Source of the DNA: Dorea_D sp963559605
GTDB taxonomy: Bacteria > Bacillota > Clostridia > Lachnospirales > Lachnospiraceae
Assembly: GCA_963559605.1 (NCBI GenBank)
Contig: CAUWLL010000004.1
Location: 1 to 64,000, forward strand
Direction of reading: 5' to 3'
DNA: 64,000 nt
Shown here: in pieces, positions 54,379 to 62,827 of the stretch
How the letters are laid out: each line of letters begins with the position of its first letter
Numbering within the stretch: position 1 is the stretch's first letter
Program-made: the position numbers and the translations under genes
The notes under the pieces: generated by a model
The model's database searches: none
Told to the model about the DNA's origin: nothing
Seen by the model: the letters and a program-made list of their open reading frames with translations, nothing else

Positions 54379-55452
54379 CTATCTCCTTCCACATGTCTGC
54401 TCGTATTCTTTCGGTGGACATCCCGCATACTTCTTAAAGACTTTTGAAAAATATGCCGTATCCTCAAATCCGGTCATTGACGCTACCTCGTAAATCTTTT
54501 TTTCCCCTTTTTCCAAAAGTGCCTTTGCTTTCTCAATCCGCAGCGAATTAATCGTATCGAACAGGTTCTTTCCAACTTTCATCTTATAGAAACGACTAAG
54601 ATATCCAGAGCTGACATGAACTGCCTCCGCAATATCCTCTAATGTAATCCGCTCGGCATAATGGTTCTGTATATAATTCTGAACACGATTCAAAAGGTTT
54701 CCAACCTCTTCCGACTCCGGCATCTGCTCTTTTTCCAAAAGTATAATCTGTTCCTCATGTTTCTTTTTTTTGGTATACGCCTGGATCTGCCCATATAAGA
54801 GCAATGTATCCTCCTCCTTACGATACGGTGCACTACATATAATCTTTGGCTTCTCCCCTAGAAAATTTTCACAAAAACCTCGCATCTTTTCACACCCTTG
54901 CATAATTTCTTCTATCTGACTCCCATTTTTCTCCGTAACCATAATACCCTCTTCCTGATTCCCAAGGGTAAGAATCTGATATTCAATGGAATGAAATGCG
55001 TGTGTAAAAAATTTTCTCACTTTTTCCCTTTGTCTGACCGGAGTGATCATAATCATACGATATGACCTGATCACCTCACTCTCTTTCTTCTTACGAATCC
55101 GCTCAATCGCAACAGGAATTTCTTCTAATGCAGACGTTTTTATAATATAGTCACTCACCTTATATTGTATTGCTTTTTGTGCATATTGAAAATCAGCATA
55201 CGCAGTCAGAAATATAATAACTGTAGGAATATTATTCTTATAGATGAACTCAGCAACCTCCATGCCGCTCATCACCGGCATTTTAATATCTATGACCGCT
55301 ACATCCGGCGAACACTTTTGAACCTCTTCTAAAAGTTCTTGTCCGTTTTCAGCGCTGTACACAAGCTCACAACCAATCGCACTCCAGTCAATCAATTTTT
55401 CCAGTCCTTCTCGAATATACGGTTCATCATCTGCAATCATTACTTTCCACAT
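54379..55452 (-). CDS. AraC-type response regulator (YesN family)
   Basis: 357 residues. Receiver domain 1-120 with MIADDEPYIREGL, phospho-acceptor Asp in VAVIDIKMPVMSG near residue 55 and the Lys in SDYIIKTSA; a variable middle; two AraC helix-turn-helix motifs at the C-terminus (ITLEDIAEAVHVSSGYLSRF and IYEVASMTGFEDTAYFSKVF). It overlaps the kinase gene by 13 bases. It probably activates the transporter operon and perhaps the GH36 gene. Confidence 0.92.
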   Translation of the reverse strand: MWKVMIADDEPYIREGLEKLIDWSAIGCELVYSAENGQELLEEVQKCSPDVAVIDIKMPVMSGMEVAEFIYKNNIPTVIIFLTAYADFQYAQKAIQYKVSDYIIKTSALEEIPVAIERIRKKKESEVIRSYRMIMITPVRQREKVRKFFTHAFHSIEYQILTLGNQEEGIMVTEKNGSQIEEIMQGCEKMRGFCENFLGEKPKIICSAPYRKEEDTLLLYGQIQAYTKKKKHEEQIILLEKEQMPESEEVGNLLNRVQNYIQNHYAERITLEDIAEAVHVSSGYLSRFYKMKVGKNLFDTINSLRIEKAKALLEKGEKKIYEVASMTGFEDTAYFSKVFKKYAGCPPKEYEQTCGRR

Positions 55453-57182
55453 GGCGGTGCCTCCTTTTCAAGTGGTAAACAAATCGTAACACACGTTCCG
55501 GCATCTATTTCGCTTTCAATCTCCATCGTCGCTTCTTCTCCATAAACTGTCCGAAGCATTTGCTGCGTATTTATCAAACCGATATGTGTATGCTTTTTAT
55601 CTGCCTTCTGCTCCTTTTTCTCTAGTTCTTTCACGTCAAACCCAACTCCATTATCCTTTACTTGAATCCAAAGCTTTCCATTTTGCTCTTTTGCCACGAC
55701 CGTTATATTTCCTTTTTCCTGTTTTGGCTCTAAGCCGTGTGCCACCGCATTTTCTACAAGAGGTTCAATCATCAGTCTTGGTATTTTAGCTGTTTTGACC
55801 TCCTCGTCACAGCAAATTTCATACATAATCTTTCCTGCAAAACGCTCACTCTGTAGTAAAAGATAAAACTCAATCAGCTCTATTTCCTCCGAAAATGGAA
55901 TCTGTATTTCTCCTTTTCGAAAAATCTTTCCCTGTATCAGCTTCGAAAATGCCCCCAAAAGCTTTTGCATCTGCTTGTCTCCACTAAGGGCAGCACGCAT
56001 ACTTAACATGGACAGAATATTAAACATAAAATGCGGATTAATCTGCGACTGCAAATATCTTACTTGTGTTTGTGTTGCCAAAAGCTGCTTCTCATACACC
56101 TCTGTAATCAGTTCTTTTATCTGCTCTGTCATCTCGTTGAATAAATGGCTGATTTCTTCGAATTCTCTTGTATCGAACTCTCTCATTCTTCCATTTAATT
56201 TCCCATTTCCAAATTTTTGAATATCCTCTCCAATCCATTTTAGCGGCTTTGTCATTTTCATAGAAGCTAAAAATACAAGAATACCTGTAATTCCAATCAC
56301 AGCCATAAAAATTAATGCAAACGGCCGGATTGTTGATAAAATAGAACGATTGATTGATTGCCTGCTCACCAGCAGATTGCTTTTCATACCAAATCCAGTG
56401 TTTTTTGCATGAATCATATAGGTTTCATTTTGTACCTCTATTTCCTGATTAGAAAACTGTTGATTCTGCACCAATCCGCTTGATATATTTCTTGCTCCTT
56501 CATTTACAAACAAGACTTCCCCATCTGCTCCTGCAACCATCCAAAGTCTATCTTTGTACAACTCGGATGTATCAAACAGCTCCTCCACAGCTTCTTTTTC
56601 AATCGACAAAATGCAACATCCAGTCTCATTCATATTTTCATCATAGATTCTTGTACATACATAGGTTCGTTCTTCTATAGATATATATCGGTACTCTTTC
56701 TCACTTTTCATGAACTCTTCGCTGATTTCTTTTAAAAACTGGTTTTGTATCTCCAATTTTTCTACAACCATCGGATAGAATTGACTATGTACCCACTTTC
56801 CTTTGCTGTTGAATAAATATACACAGTCGACGAATGGATGCACCGAATTCACGACATTAGCTTCCGAAAATAGATTGGCAGCACTTATGAACTGCTCTCT
56901 CACCTCTTCTATATTATAGTTATCTCCTTCCATGAACTGCTTCAATATCTTATTGTTTCGAAAAGAGATAATCATATTTTCCATATTTTTAACTCTTGTA
57001 TCAAACTGTCCATTTGTGTTTTCCAGATAAAATTTCAAATCGGTGTGTGCCTGTTCTGAAAAATGATACAGCGATAATGCCGTCTGCACAATTCCTAAAA
57101 TAAAAACAGAAATAATACATGCGGAAAGGGTGAGAAAAATAACCTCATTTCTAAAACTTCGTTTCTTTTTTTCTTTTTTCAT
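55440..57182 (-). CDS. sensor histidine kinase (YesM family)
   Basis: 580 residues. Two membrane helices (about 12-35 and 290-312) enclose a dCache-like extracellular domain, then HAMP (about 315-370), His_kinase with phospho-accepting His in QSQINPHFMFNILSM near residue 393, and an HATPase with N box EPLVENAVAHGLE and G box DNGVGFD. YesM/YesN pairs sense carbohydrate or its binding protein. It starts the operon kinase-regulator-binding protein. Confidence 0.92.
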   Translation of the reverse strand: MKKEKKKRSFRNEVIFLTLSACIISVFILGIVQTALSLYHFSEQAHTDLKFYLENTNGQFDTRVKNMENMIISFRNNKILKQFMEGDNYNIEEVREQFISAANLFSEANVVNSVHPFVDCVYLFNSKGKWVHSQFYPMVVEKLEIQNQFLKEISEEFMKSEKEYRYISIEERTYVCTRIYDENMNETGCCILSIEKEAVEELFDTSELYKDRLWMVAGADGEVLFVNEGARNISSGLVQNQQFSNQEIEVQNETYMIHAKNTGFGMKSNLLVSRQSINRSILSTIRPFALIFMAVIGITGILVFLASMKMTKPLKWIGEDIQKFGNGKLNGRMREFDTREFEEISHLFNEMTEQIKELITEVYEKQLLATQTQVRYLQSQINPHFMFNILSMLSMRAALSGDKQMQKLLGAFSKLIQGKIFRKGEIQIPFSEEIELIEFYLLLQSERFAGKIMYEICCDEEVKTAKIPRLMIEPLVENAVAHGLEPKQEKGNITVVAKEQNGKLWIQVKDNGVGFDVKELEKKEQKADKKHTHIGLINTQQMLRTVYGEEATMEIESEIDAGTCVTICLPLEKEAPPCGK

Positions 57183-57316
57183 ATTTCAATTTTACCATCT
57201 CAGAATATTTATGAAAAGGTTTAATTAAGCCAATATTATTCACGGCTACGCGTATAGATGCTGAAAGCCACGTATTTATTGGATTTTAATTGAATATTGC
57301 GTTTCACTTATTAATT

Positions 57317-57370
57317 AAAATCTCCTGTAGAAAATCAAGTATAAAAGCACTGAATTCTACTGGAGATTCT
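57317..57370 (-). terminator. intrinsic terminator after the GH36 gene
   Basis: AATCTCCAGTAGAA pairs with TTCTACAGGAGATT (one mismatch) around a 20-base loop, then TTTTAATT, starting 5 bases past the GH36 stop. Confidence 0.75.
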
Positions 57371-57374
57371 TATT

Positions 57375-59537
57375 TTACACTTCATTCAAATGATATTGTC
57401 TCGCGAAGTATTCTTCATTTACAATCGGAATCGCAATTCCCACATACCGTAAGGTCGCACCAGAATAAACACCATCCGTCTCCAGACAATGATATATTCC
57501 ATCTTCTTTTAAACCTGGGCACTTTGCATAATAGATTGGTCGATTAGCCCTTGCTTCCGCCGATACGACAGACAGGAGCGCTTTATTTTTTTCCTCATTT
57601 ACAAATGCCCATGCACCGTATGCATCACCAGCCATCGTCGATGCTACTCGATAATATGTTCCGTAATGAATCAACTCCCATTGTTCTTTATACGCTTGGA
57701 TCTGTTCCCGGATCTCCTGCTTTTCTTCTTCGTCTAATGTCGTCAAATCCAACTCGTATCCTAGATTTCCTGCCATCGCTACAACTCCGCGCGTATGCAT
57801 GCTTGTATTTCTACCTGTCTGATGATTTGGAACCGCAGAAACATGCGCACTTACAGAAGAAATAGGATAGCCATAGGAAGTTCCCTCCTGGATCACCAGC
57901 CGCTCGATGGCATCTGTATTATCACTACACCATATCTGCGGTGTGTAATACAGCATTCCTGCATCAAATCTACCTCCTCCACTAGAACAGCCTTCTATAA
58001 GGAGCGCTGGATAGGTTTGTTGCAAGCGTTCCAAAAAATCATATACACCAAGAACGTATTGATACAAAATCATTCCTGCGTCCTGTCGCCTTGCCATCTC
58101 CGAATACACTTCACAAATACTGCGGTTCATGTCCATTTTCAAATATTCAATCTTTGCGTGATCCAATACAAAGGAAATTTTTTGGAAAATATAATCCACA
58201 ACCTCTTTTCTAGAAAAATCAAGAACCAACTGATTTCTTCCCAGCACAGGCGGTTTCCCCGGAATCCTCAAGACCCACTCTGGATGCGCCCGATATAGGT
58301 TACTATCTTCATTGACCATTTCTGGTTCAATCCAAAGTCCAAATTGTAACCCTTCTTTATGGATAGCCTCTGATAATTCTCTCAGCGTACCACCGATCTT
58401 TTCCTCATTGACTTCCCAATCTCCTAAGCCTGCAAGATCATTGTTACGTTTTCCAAACCATCCATCATCTAATACAAGCATCTCCATCCCAAGGTCAGAT
58501 GCTTGCTTTGCAATCTCGATTAGCTTTTCTCCCGTAAAATCAAAATAGGTTGCTTCCCAGTTATTCACCAAAATTGGTCGTCTTCGATGTTGATAGCTTC
58601 CTCTGCAAATATGCTCTCGAATAAACAAATGAAATTGCTGGGATAACCGTGAAAGTCCCTTTTCTGTGCAGGACAATATTACCTCCGGTGCATAAAACTT
58701 CTCGCCCGGCTCTAAATGATAGTCAAAGGCTTCGTTCAAAAGTCCCATTTGAAGCCTTATTTGTTCAAATTGATCCTTCTCTGCCTCCACAACAAAATTT
58801 CCACTGTATACAAAAGACATTCCATAACAAAGTCCAGACTCTTCCGTAGTATGCTGCTCTGCTAAAATGACAAACGGATTATGCTGATGGCTTGATGTTC
58901 CTCTTCGACTTTCCACACAGTGCTTTGCATGTCCGACAGGAACCCTCTCCGAGATTCTTTCCATCATATGCCTTCCATGAAAATAAAGTAAATCATACTG
59001 TCCTGTCACAAACTCCAACGTGGCAGAAAGCACTTTTTGGATCACAACTTCCTCAAAGCTTCTATTAATCACCTCTACGCTTCGTGTAATCACATCTTGT
59101 TCGAAAAAAATACCATAACGCAACATAATCTGTACTTTTGTACAAGGATCCTCCAAAAGAATCTGGCATGTCTGCACCCCATTCTCTCCATAAGCTGCCG
59201 GTAATCGAGGAATTTGATATTTTCCATCCAACATTTGATGGGAGCGATATCTAAAATCCACGCCGCGTACCCCGTCTTTCTTGGTCAACTCGAAAGCCGG
59301 GCTTCGATAATCTCCATTTCCAAAGCATGGATATTCCTGGGGCAACACATCGCACGAAACCGTATTATCTCCATGCAAATCATACGGAACGCCGCTCATT
59401 CCTCGCTCATAATGCAAAAGAGTGTTACTCAAATCCCCTTTATTTTTTGCACCATAATATAAATGTAACAGGAGACCTTGCTCTGTCACACCCATTTGAT
59501 AGGTTGTATGCTTCGTCTGTAATGTTATCAGTTCCAT
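57375..59537 (-). CDS. alpha-galactosidase, GH36
   Basis: 720 residues, the usual length for bacterial GH36, no signal peptide. N-terminal beta-supersandwich, then the barrel: NWEATYFDFTGEKLIEIAK near residue 330, LVLDDGWFG, the nucleophile Asp in YLKMDMNRS near 470 (Met replaces the more usual Trp), SSGGGRFD and the acid/base Asp in WCSDNTDAIERL near 540. It hydrolyses terminal alpha-galactosides. CGGAGG precedes the ATG. It lies upstream of the kinase operon, with its own terminator. Confidence 0.93.
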   Translation of the reverse strand: MELITLQTKHTTYQMGVTEQGLLLHLYYGAKNKGDLSNTLLHYERGMSGVPYDLHGDNTVSCDVLPQEYPCFGNGDYRSPAFELTKKDGVRGVDFRYRSHQMLDGKYQIPRLPAAYGENGVQTCQILLEDPCTKVQIMLRYGIFFEQDVITRSVEVINRSFEEVVIQKVLSATLEFVTGQYDLLYFHGRHMMERISERVPVGHAKHCVESRRGTSSHQHNPFVILAEQHTTEESGLCYGMSFVYSGNFVVEAEKDQFEQIRLQMGLLNEAFDYHLEPGEKFYAPEVILSCTEKGLSRLSQQFHLFIREHICRGSYQHRRRPILVNNWEATYFDFTGEKLIEIAKQASDLGMEMLVLDDGWFGKRNNDLAGLGDWEVNEEKIGGTLRELSEAIHKEGLQFGLWIEPEMVNEDSNLYRAHPEWVLRIPGKPPVLGRNQLVLDFSRKEVVDYIFQKISFVLDHAKIEYLKMDMNRSICEVYSEMARRQDAGMILYQYVLGVYDFLERLQQTYPALLIEGCSSGGGRFDAGMLYYTPQIWCSDNTDAIERLVIQEGTSYGYPISSVSAHVSAVPNHQTGRNTSMHTRGVVAMAGNLGYELDLTTLDEEEKQEIREQIQAYKEQWELIHYGTYYRVASTMAGDAYGAWAFVNEEKNKALLSVVSAEARANRPIYYAKCPGLKEDGIYHCLETDGVYSGATLRYVGIAIPIVNEEYFARQYHLNEV

Positions 59538-59549
59538 TTTTCCTCCGTT

Positions 59550-59768
59550 TTACTCTTCTAGTGCTTTCAAAAGCTCCTCATCCTGTACTTTCAGCCGCAC
59601 ATTTTGTACATACATGGATGCATACCGTTCCAAATTAAAAACAACCTCTTCTAAATATTTCGAATAGCTGAAAAAGGTAAGAAACACTGCGGTTCCAATC
59701 AACAATCCAAGAAAAGAAATATTCAATCGTTTAAAAATACTGAATTTTCGTAAATGCTGTGTAATCAT
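59550..59768 (-). pseudogene. truncated sensor-kinase N-terminus
   Basis: 72 residues: basic start (ITQHLRKFSIFKRL), one membrane helix (about 17-36: ISFLGLLIGTAVFLTFF), then SKYLEEVVFNLERYASMYV. It looks like the beginning of a YesM-type kinase, cut after the first extracellular helix. It ends 12 bases before GH36, so GH36 may once have followed a full kinase gene or this is an independent small membrane protein. Confidence 0.45.
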
Positions 59769-59831
59769 TTTACTCTACCTTTCCTTCACTCGTAAAAAAT
59801 ATCGTTTTCTTCAGACTCCTTGCTTTGGAAC

Positions 59832-60335
59832 TCATAACAATAAATCCATACATCTTTTCATTACCTTTTCTACTCCAAATCGAAAACCTTTTACTGCTAA
59901 TAGATTAAGATCTTTATCTGTCGAAACAGCATAATACTTTATAGCGCTAATAACTGTTTCTTCATTTTCTACCTGTTCCAGAATAAATCTATACCCATCA
60001 GTAGTAACCTGTGTATCAATATTAACACGGCTGATAAAAGCTTCAATCAGCTCTTTTTTACTACGAAGCTGTATACTTGCATCCGCTGCTTTGCGGATAG
60101 AATTGGGAATTTCTTTGTCCTCATAGTCGTTCCAGTAATCGTTGAAACTCTTTAGAAGAACTATGCGGCTAGCGCTCTTATCGCCAAAGAGAGCGCTTGG
60201 ATCAGTCCGTGTATTTTCAGATTTTTGTCCACCTGCAAGGTGTTGAGCGTGGTGGCATCTTTTCTTTAAATTAGTCGGGTCAACTCCATTATCATATTTT
60301 AAAAGATGCTCATTTGGATTTAAGATATAAAACAA
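59832..60335 (-). pseudogene. hsdR: type I restriction enzyme R subunit (HsdR) remnant
   Basis: 167 residues without the helicase and nuclease parts. ALFGDKSASRIVLLKSFNDYW matches the segment after the helicase domain of EcoR124-type HsdR, and ASIQLRSKKELIEAFI matches its C-terminal EcoR124_C region, but in HsdR these lie far apart, so internal deletions have joined them. No hsdM or hsdS is present. It is a decayed restriction locus. Confidence 0.6.
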
Positions 60336-60559
60336 ATACTTGATATCAACAACATTATATCACAACAACTTACACTATCCACACTCTTTCTTCGTTGAAT
60401 TTCCGAACTTCTAATAAACTTCTAATAAATAAGATTATCTTATCATTCGGTTGTAAGTCTTTAAAGTCTATTATCTTCTGCTTGAGCACGATATAAAAAC
60501 TGGGAAAAGATCTTAGATGAATTCTCCTTTCAAAATTAGTATGTAAAAAGGGCTACCAA
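60336..60559. other. intergenic, no recognised gene
   Basis: A/T-rich. There is a short tandem repeat, TTCTAATAAA twice near 60409-60427, and on the minus strand an open stretch without a start or known motif. Probably eroded flank of the hsdR remnant and the structured RNA to its right. Confidence 0.5.
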
Positions 60560-60860
60560 CAGTTACCTGTCAGTGTCCTTCAAAAAAGAAGTGTGATAAC
60601 CCATATTTGTCCTCGACATCCCTAGGAGCATATGCTACAGGGATGTCATCAAACAGCTGGTTGCTTACCAGCTCCATAGGAATCTAACCTCCCCGTAAGT
60701 CTCACCCGGCTATCCCCATTGTGGGATTCCCGCAGTGCTGGGGCTGTGGCTGGACAGAAGTATCCTTATACCTGTTCCTTTCATCGCTGTATCGGGAGCA
60801 ACCCGATATTTACAAGCCAATAGTTCTCGCTCCTACCATCCACATTTAACAGACAAATAA
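60560..60860 (-). ncRNA. solo structured RNA, HEARO / omega-RNA-like
   Basis: About 300 bases, GC-richer than its surroundings, densely folded. Stems include GACATCCCT/AGGGATGTC (about 60616-60645), AGCTGG/CCAGCT, ATCCC/GGGAT, and ATCGGG/CCCGAT (about 60796-60812). The minus strand carries GGGTGAGACTTACGGGGAGG and ends GGTTATCACACTTCTT, reminiscent to me of HEARO (IscB omega) RNAs, which lie upstream of an iscB gene. No IscB or TnpB frame is next to it, so it would be a solo copy. Identification is by memory of pattern only. Confidence 0.4.
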
Positions 60861-61002
60861 ATAAGAGTGATCCTGTGTTCTGACCTCGGTCTGTCGTGGC
60901 GTATTGCTGATGTGGCTAGTGTGGTTAGCACCGGCAACAGGAACGATTTTGTTGGGTATAGTATAGATAGGCGATTGACATGAATATGATTTTAAGTAGG
61001 TT

Positions 61003-61131
61003 TTACAGGAAAATCAGCGAATAGACTATATATTAGCGAGATATCAGGAAACGCTTTCTGAACTTCCGAAAGGTACGACTTCTGAGAAGCTAATTTACAT
61101 TTCCAGAGGAGGTTTGATTATGAATGAATAA
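61003..61131 (+). pseudogene. fragment of a small ORF upstream of DUF3791
   Basis: Open without a start codon; reads QRIDYILARYQETLSELPKG then TTSEKLIYISRGG, ending MNE. Families with YILARYxE...LPKGT starts are common in Lachnospiraceae accessory regions. The C-terminal part is replaced or lost. It overlaps the DUF3791 start by 8 bases, suggesting a former operon. Confidence 0.4.
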
Positions 61132-61336
61132 AGAAGGAAGTTTCCTGATTTATTGTGTCGAAAAATATAAAAGTGAAAAGAATTTAACTCGTAAGCAGAT
61201 TTCTGCACTTTTTACCAAATACCGTGTGTAGAAATATATTTATTCCTGCTTTGAGGCACTTCATACCACCGGCGAAAAGTACATTGTTGCAGATATTGAT
61301 CTCTGTCTCTATATAGAAGCCAGACAGTCAGCATAA
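61124..61336 (+). pseudogene. DUF3791 gene with in-frame amber stop
   Basis: 71 codons, start MNKEGSFLIYCVEKYKSE, then NLTRKQISALFTKYRV, a TAG at 61229-61231, then KYIYSCFEALHTTGEKYI to a TAA. This is the full DUF3791 pattern with one codon changed to stop (Trp is usual there). DUF3791 proteins sit beside DUF3990 proteins in gut Firmicutes, in what looks like a toxin-antitoxin pair; no DUF3990 gene follows here. GAGGAGG precedes it. Confidence 0.6.
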
Positions 61337-61519
61337 AACTAATATAGTGTGATTAAATACCACGCCTAATGCCGTTCCTACTCCTACACCAATGCATATC
61401 CCATACATCATTTCATTATATTTCTTAATGTTTTTTTCATAACTGTGCTCCTTTGCAAATTCAAATTTCACGCTTTCTTTCGTCTTATATGCTGTATCCA
61501 GCTTGTTATCTTTTTTCAA
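61328..61519 (-). CDS. hypothetical small membrane protein
   Basis: 63 residues from a TTG; one hydrophobic Gly-rich helix (GICIGVGVGTALGVVFNHTI) after a charged N-terminal half. No clear ribosome site. It may be a shadow or remnant in the decayed region. Confidence 0.25.
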   Translation of the reverse strand: MKKDNKLDTAYKTKESVKFEFAKEHSYEKNIKKYNEMMYGICIGVGVGTALGVVFNHTILVLC

Positions 61520-61691
61520 TTTCTTTTACTTTCTTCTGACAGAGCTTCAACATTTTACAAACGGTGCAGTCCTGTTTTACTCCGGCCAATACCCTTCCAG
61601 AGCCTCCGCTAGCTCATCCAGATCGAGCACATGAATTTTCCGTCAAAGGTAGATGAGAACGTCAGCAAGAAGGTCAGTGAAGATTTTTCAT
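61520..61691. other. intergenic with coding scraps
   Basis: On the minus strand a frame ending at 61577 reads HVLDLDELAEALEGYWPE, and an adjacent frame reads QDCTVCKMLKLCQKK with a CxxC-x5-C pattern. Both lack starts and adjoining domains, so this is probably leftover coding sequence from lost genes. Confidence 0.35.
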
Positions 61692-62615
61692 CTATTGATA
61701 ATTTTTTATTACAGTCATGGAATCGTGCTGCACAAACTGCTTGTCGGAAGATCGGCGGTTATAGTAAGTACGCTTGTAGGTATCTGGGTCAGGCAGAAGC
61801 AGAAATTCAGAAGGTGTACAGCCTGTAATTTCCTTGAACACACGGTTGAAGTTCCGGATATTATTGAAACCACAGCTCAGGGCAATATCGGTAAATTTCT
61901 TTTCTGTGTGACGTAGCTCATAGGCGACCCGTTCCACACGCACCATGTTCAAATAGGTCACAAAATTGATTCCCATAAGCTTTTTGAATGTCTTGGAAAA
62001 ATGACTGCGGCTGAAATTCATTCTGTCGGCAGCATATTCCAGAGTAATATTATCGGTGTAGTGCAAATCAATATAAGTCAGAAGATCCTGCAGGTCGGAA
62101 AGAAGACGTGCTCTTTTTCCGTCTGGCATTTGCTCGGCATCGGCACGGGGATGATATCTTTTTAAAAAAGCCCAGAAGGTTTGCAGAGAGGCGGTAATGA
62201 CTTCCTCATAGAAGGGCTCCCGTTCCTTCAGCTCATGGGAAACCATGTCGATGAGCTGGAGAAGGCGATTGGCAAGACCGTATTGCCTAAGCTGCTGAGC
62301 TGTGACAAGAGAACAGACAAAACCCGGATTTTGAAAAAGCGGACTTAAGATAGAAGTGTCAAAAATAATAAAATCAAGAGAATTCTCCATTCCATGCGAA
62401 TCACTGTAATGGATGGCTCCGCTTTCACAGATAGCCAGATCCCCGGCGTGGGCGACAAAAGTGTGATCGGTGATGGTTAAAGAGCAGCAGCCGGAGCGCA
62501 TATAAATCAGTTCTATTTCCTTGTGCCAGTGGGCAAGAAACCCAATATTTTCATAGCGTGAATGCCATACCATAAAATCAGAATCGTAGCTTCTCACTTC
62601 GTGAAAGGCTTTCAT
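61692..62615 (-). CDS. AraC family regulator (cupin sensor), divergent from fucI
   Basis: 307 residues from the ATG at 62615, after GAGGAGG; the 27 codons upstream are open but lack a site. N-terminal cupin (HWHKEIELIYMRSG, HAGDLAICESGAIHY) binds a small ligand; the C-terminal double helix-turn-helix runs about 190-290 (ITLEYAADRMNFSRSHFSKT, FTDIALSCGFNNIRNFNRVF). It is divergent from fucI with 212 bases between, so it is the likely fucose-responsive regulator. Confidence 0.9.
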   Translation of the reverse strand: MKAFHEVRSYDSDFMVWHSRYENIGFLAHWHKEIELIYMRSGCCSLTITDHTFVAHAGDLAICESGAIHYSDSHGMENSLDFIIFDTSILSPLFQNPGFVCSLVTAQQLRQYGLANRLLQLIDMVSHELKEREPFYEEVITASLQTFWAFLKRYHPRADAEQMPDGKRARLLSDLQDLLTYIDLHYTDNITLEYAADRMNFSRSHFSKTFKKLMGINFVTYLNMVRVERVAYELRHTEKKFTDIALSCGFNNIRNFNRVFKEITGCTPSEFLLLPDPDTYKRTYYNRRSSDKQFVQHDSMTVIKNYQ

Positions 62616-62750
62616 AAAGCAATTCCTCCTCTTTTCGTTCTCCCATGTACTTTCTGAGCAAAAAAACTGATATGAGGAAAGTATATCAATTAGCACAAAA
62701 AATGTCCATATAAAAACAGAAATTTACATGCAATTTTGAGAAAGGCCATT

Positions 62751-62756
62751 TATAAT
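62751..62756 (+). promoter_or_regulatory. -10 element of the fucI promoter
   Basis: TATAAT, 72 bases before the fucI start. The place for a -35 (ATGCAA, 17 bases upstream) is poor, as expected for an AraC-activated promoter. Confidence 0.5.
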
Positions 62757-62827
62757 GGAATCATGTGAAACCAGAAACAGAGTCCTGGAACTCTGGAGGA
62801 AAATAAAAGAAAATGGAGGGTTTGAAA

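Noticed and set aside
60560..61120. Group II intron
   Set aside because: No reverse transcriptase frame and no recognisable domain V; the stem set fits a shorter structured RNA better.
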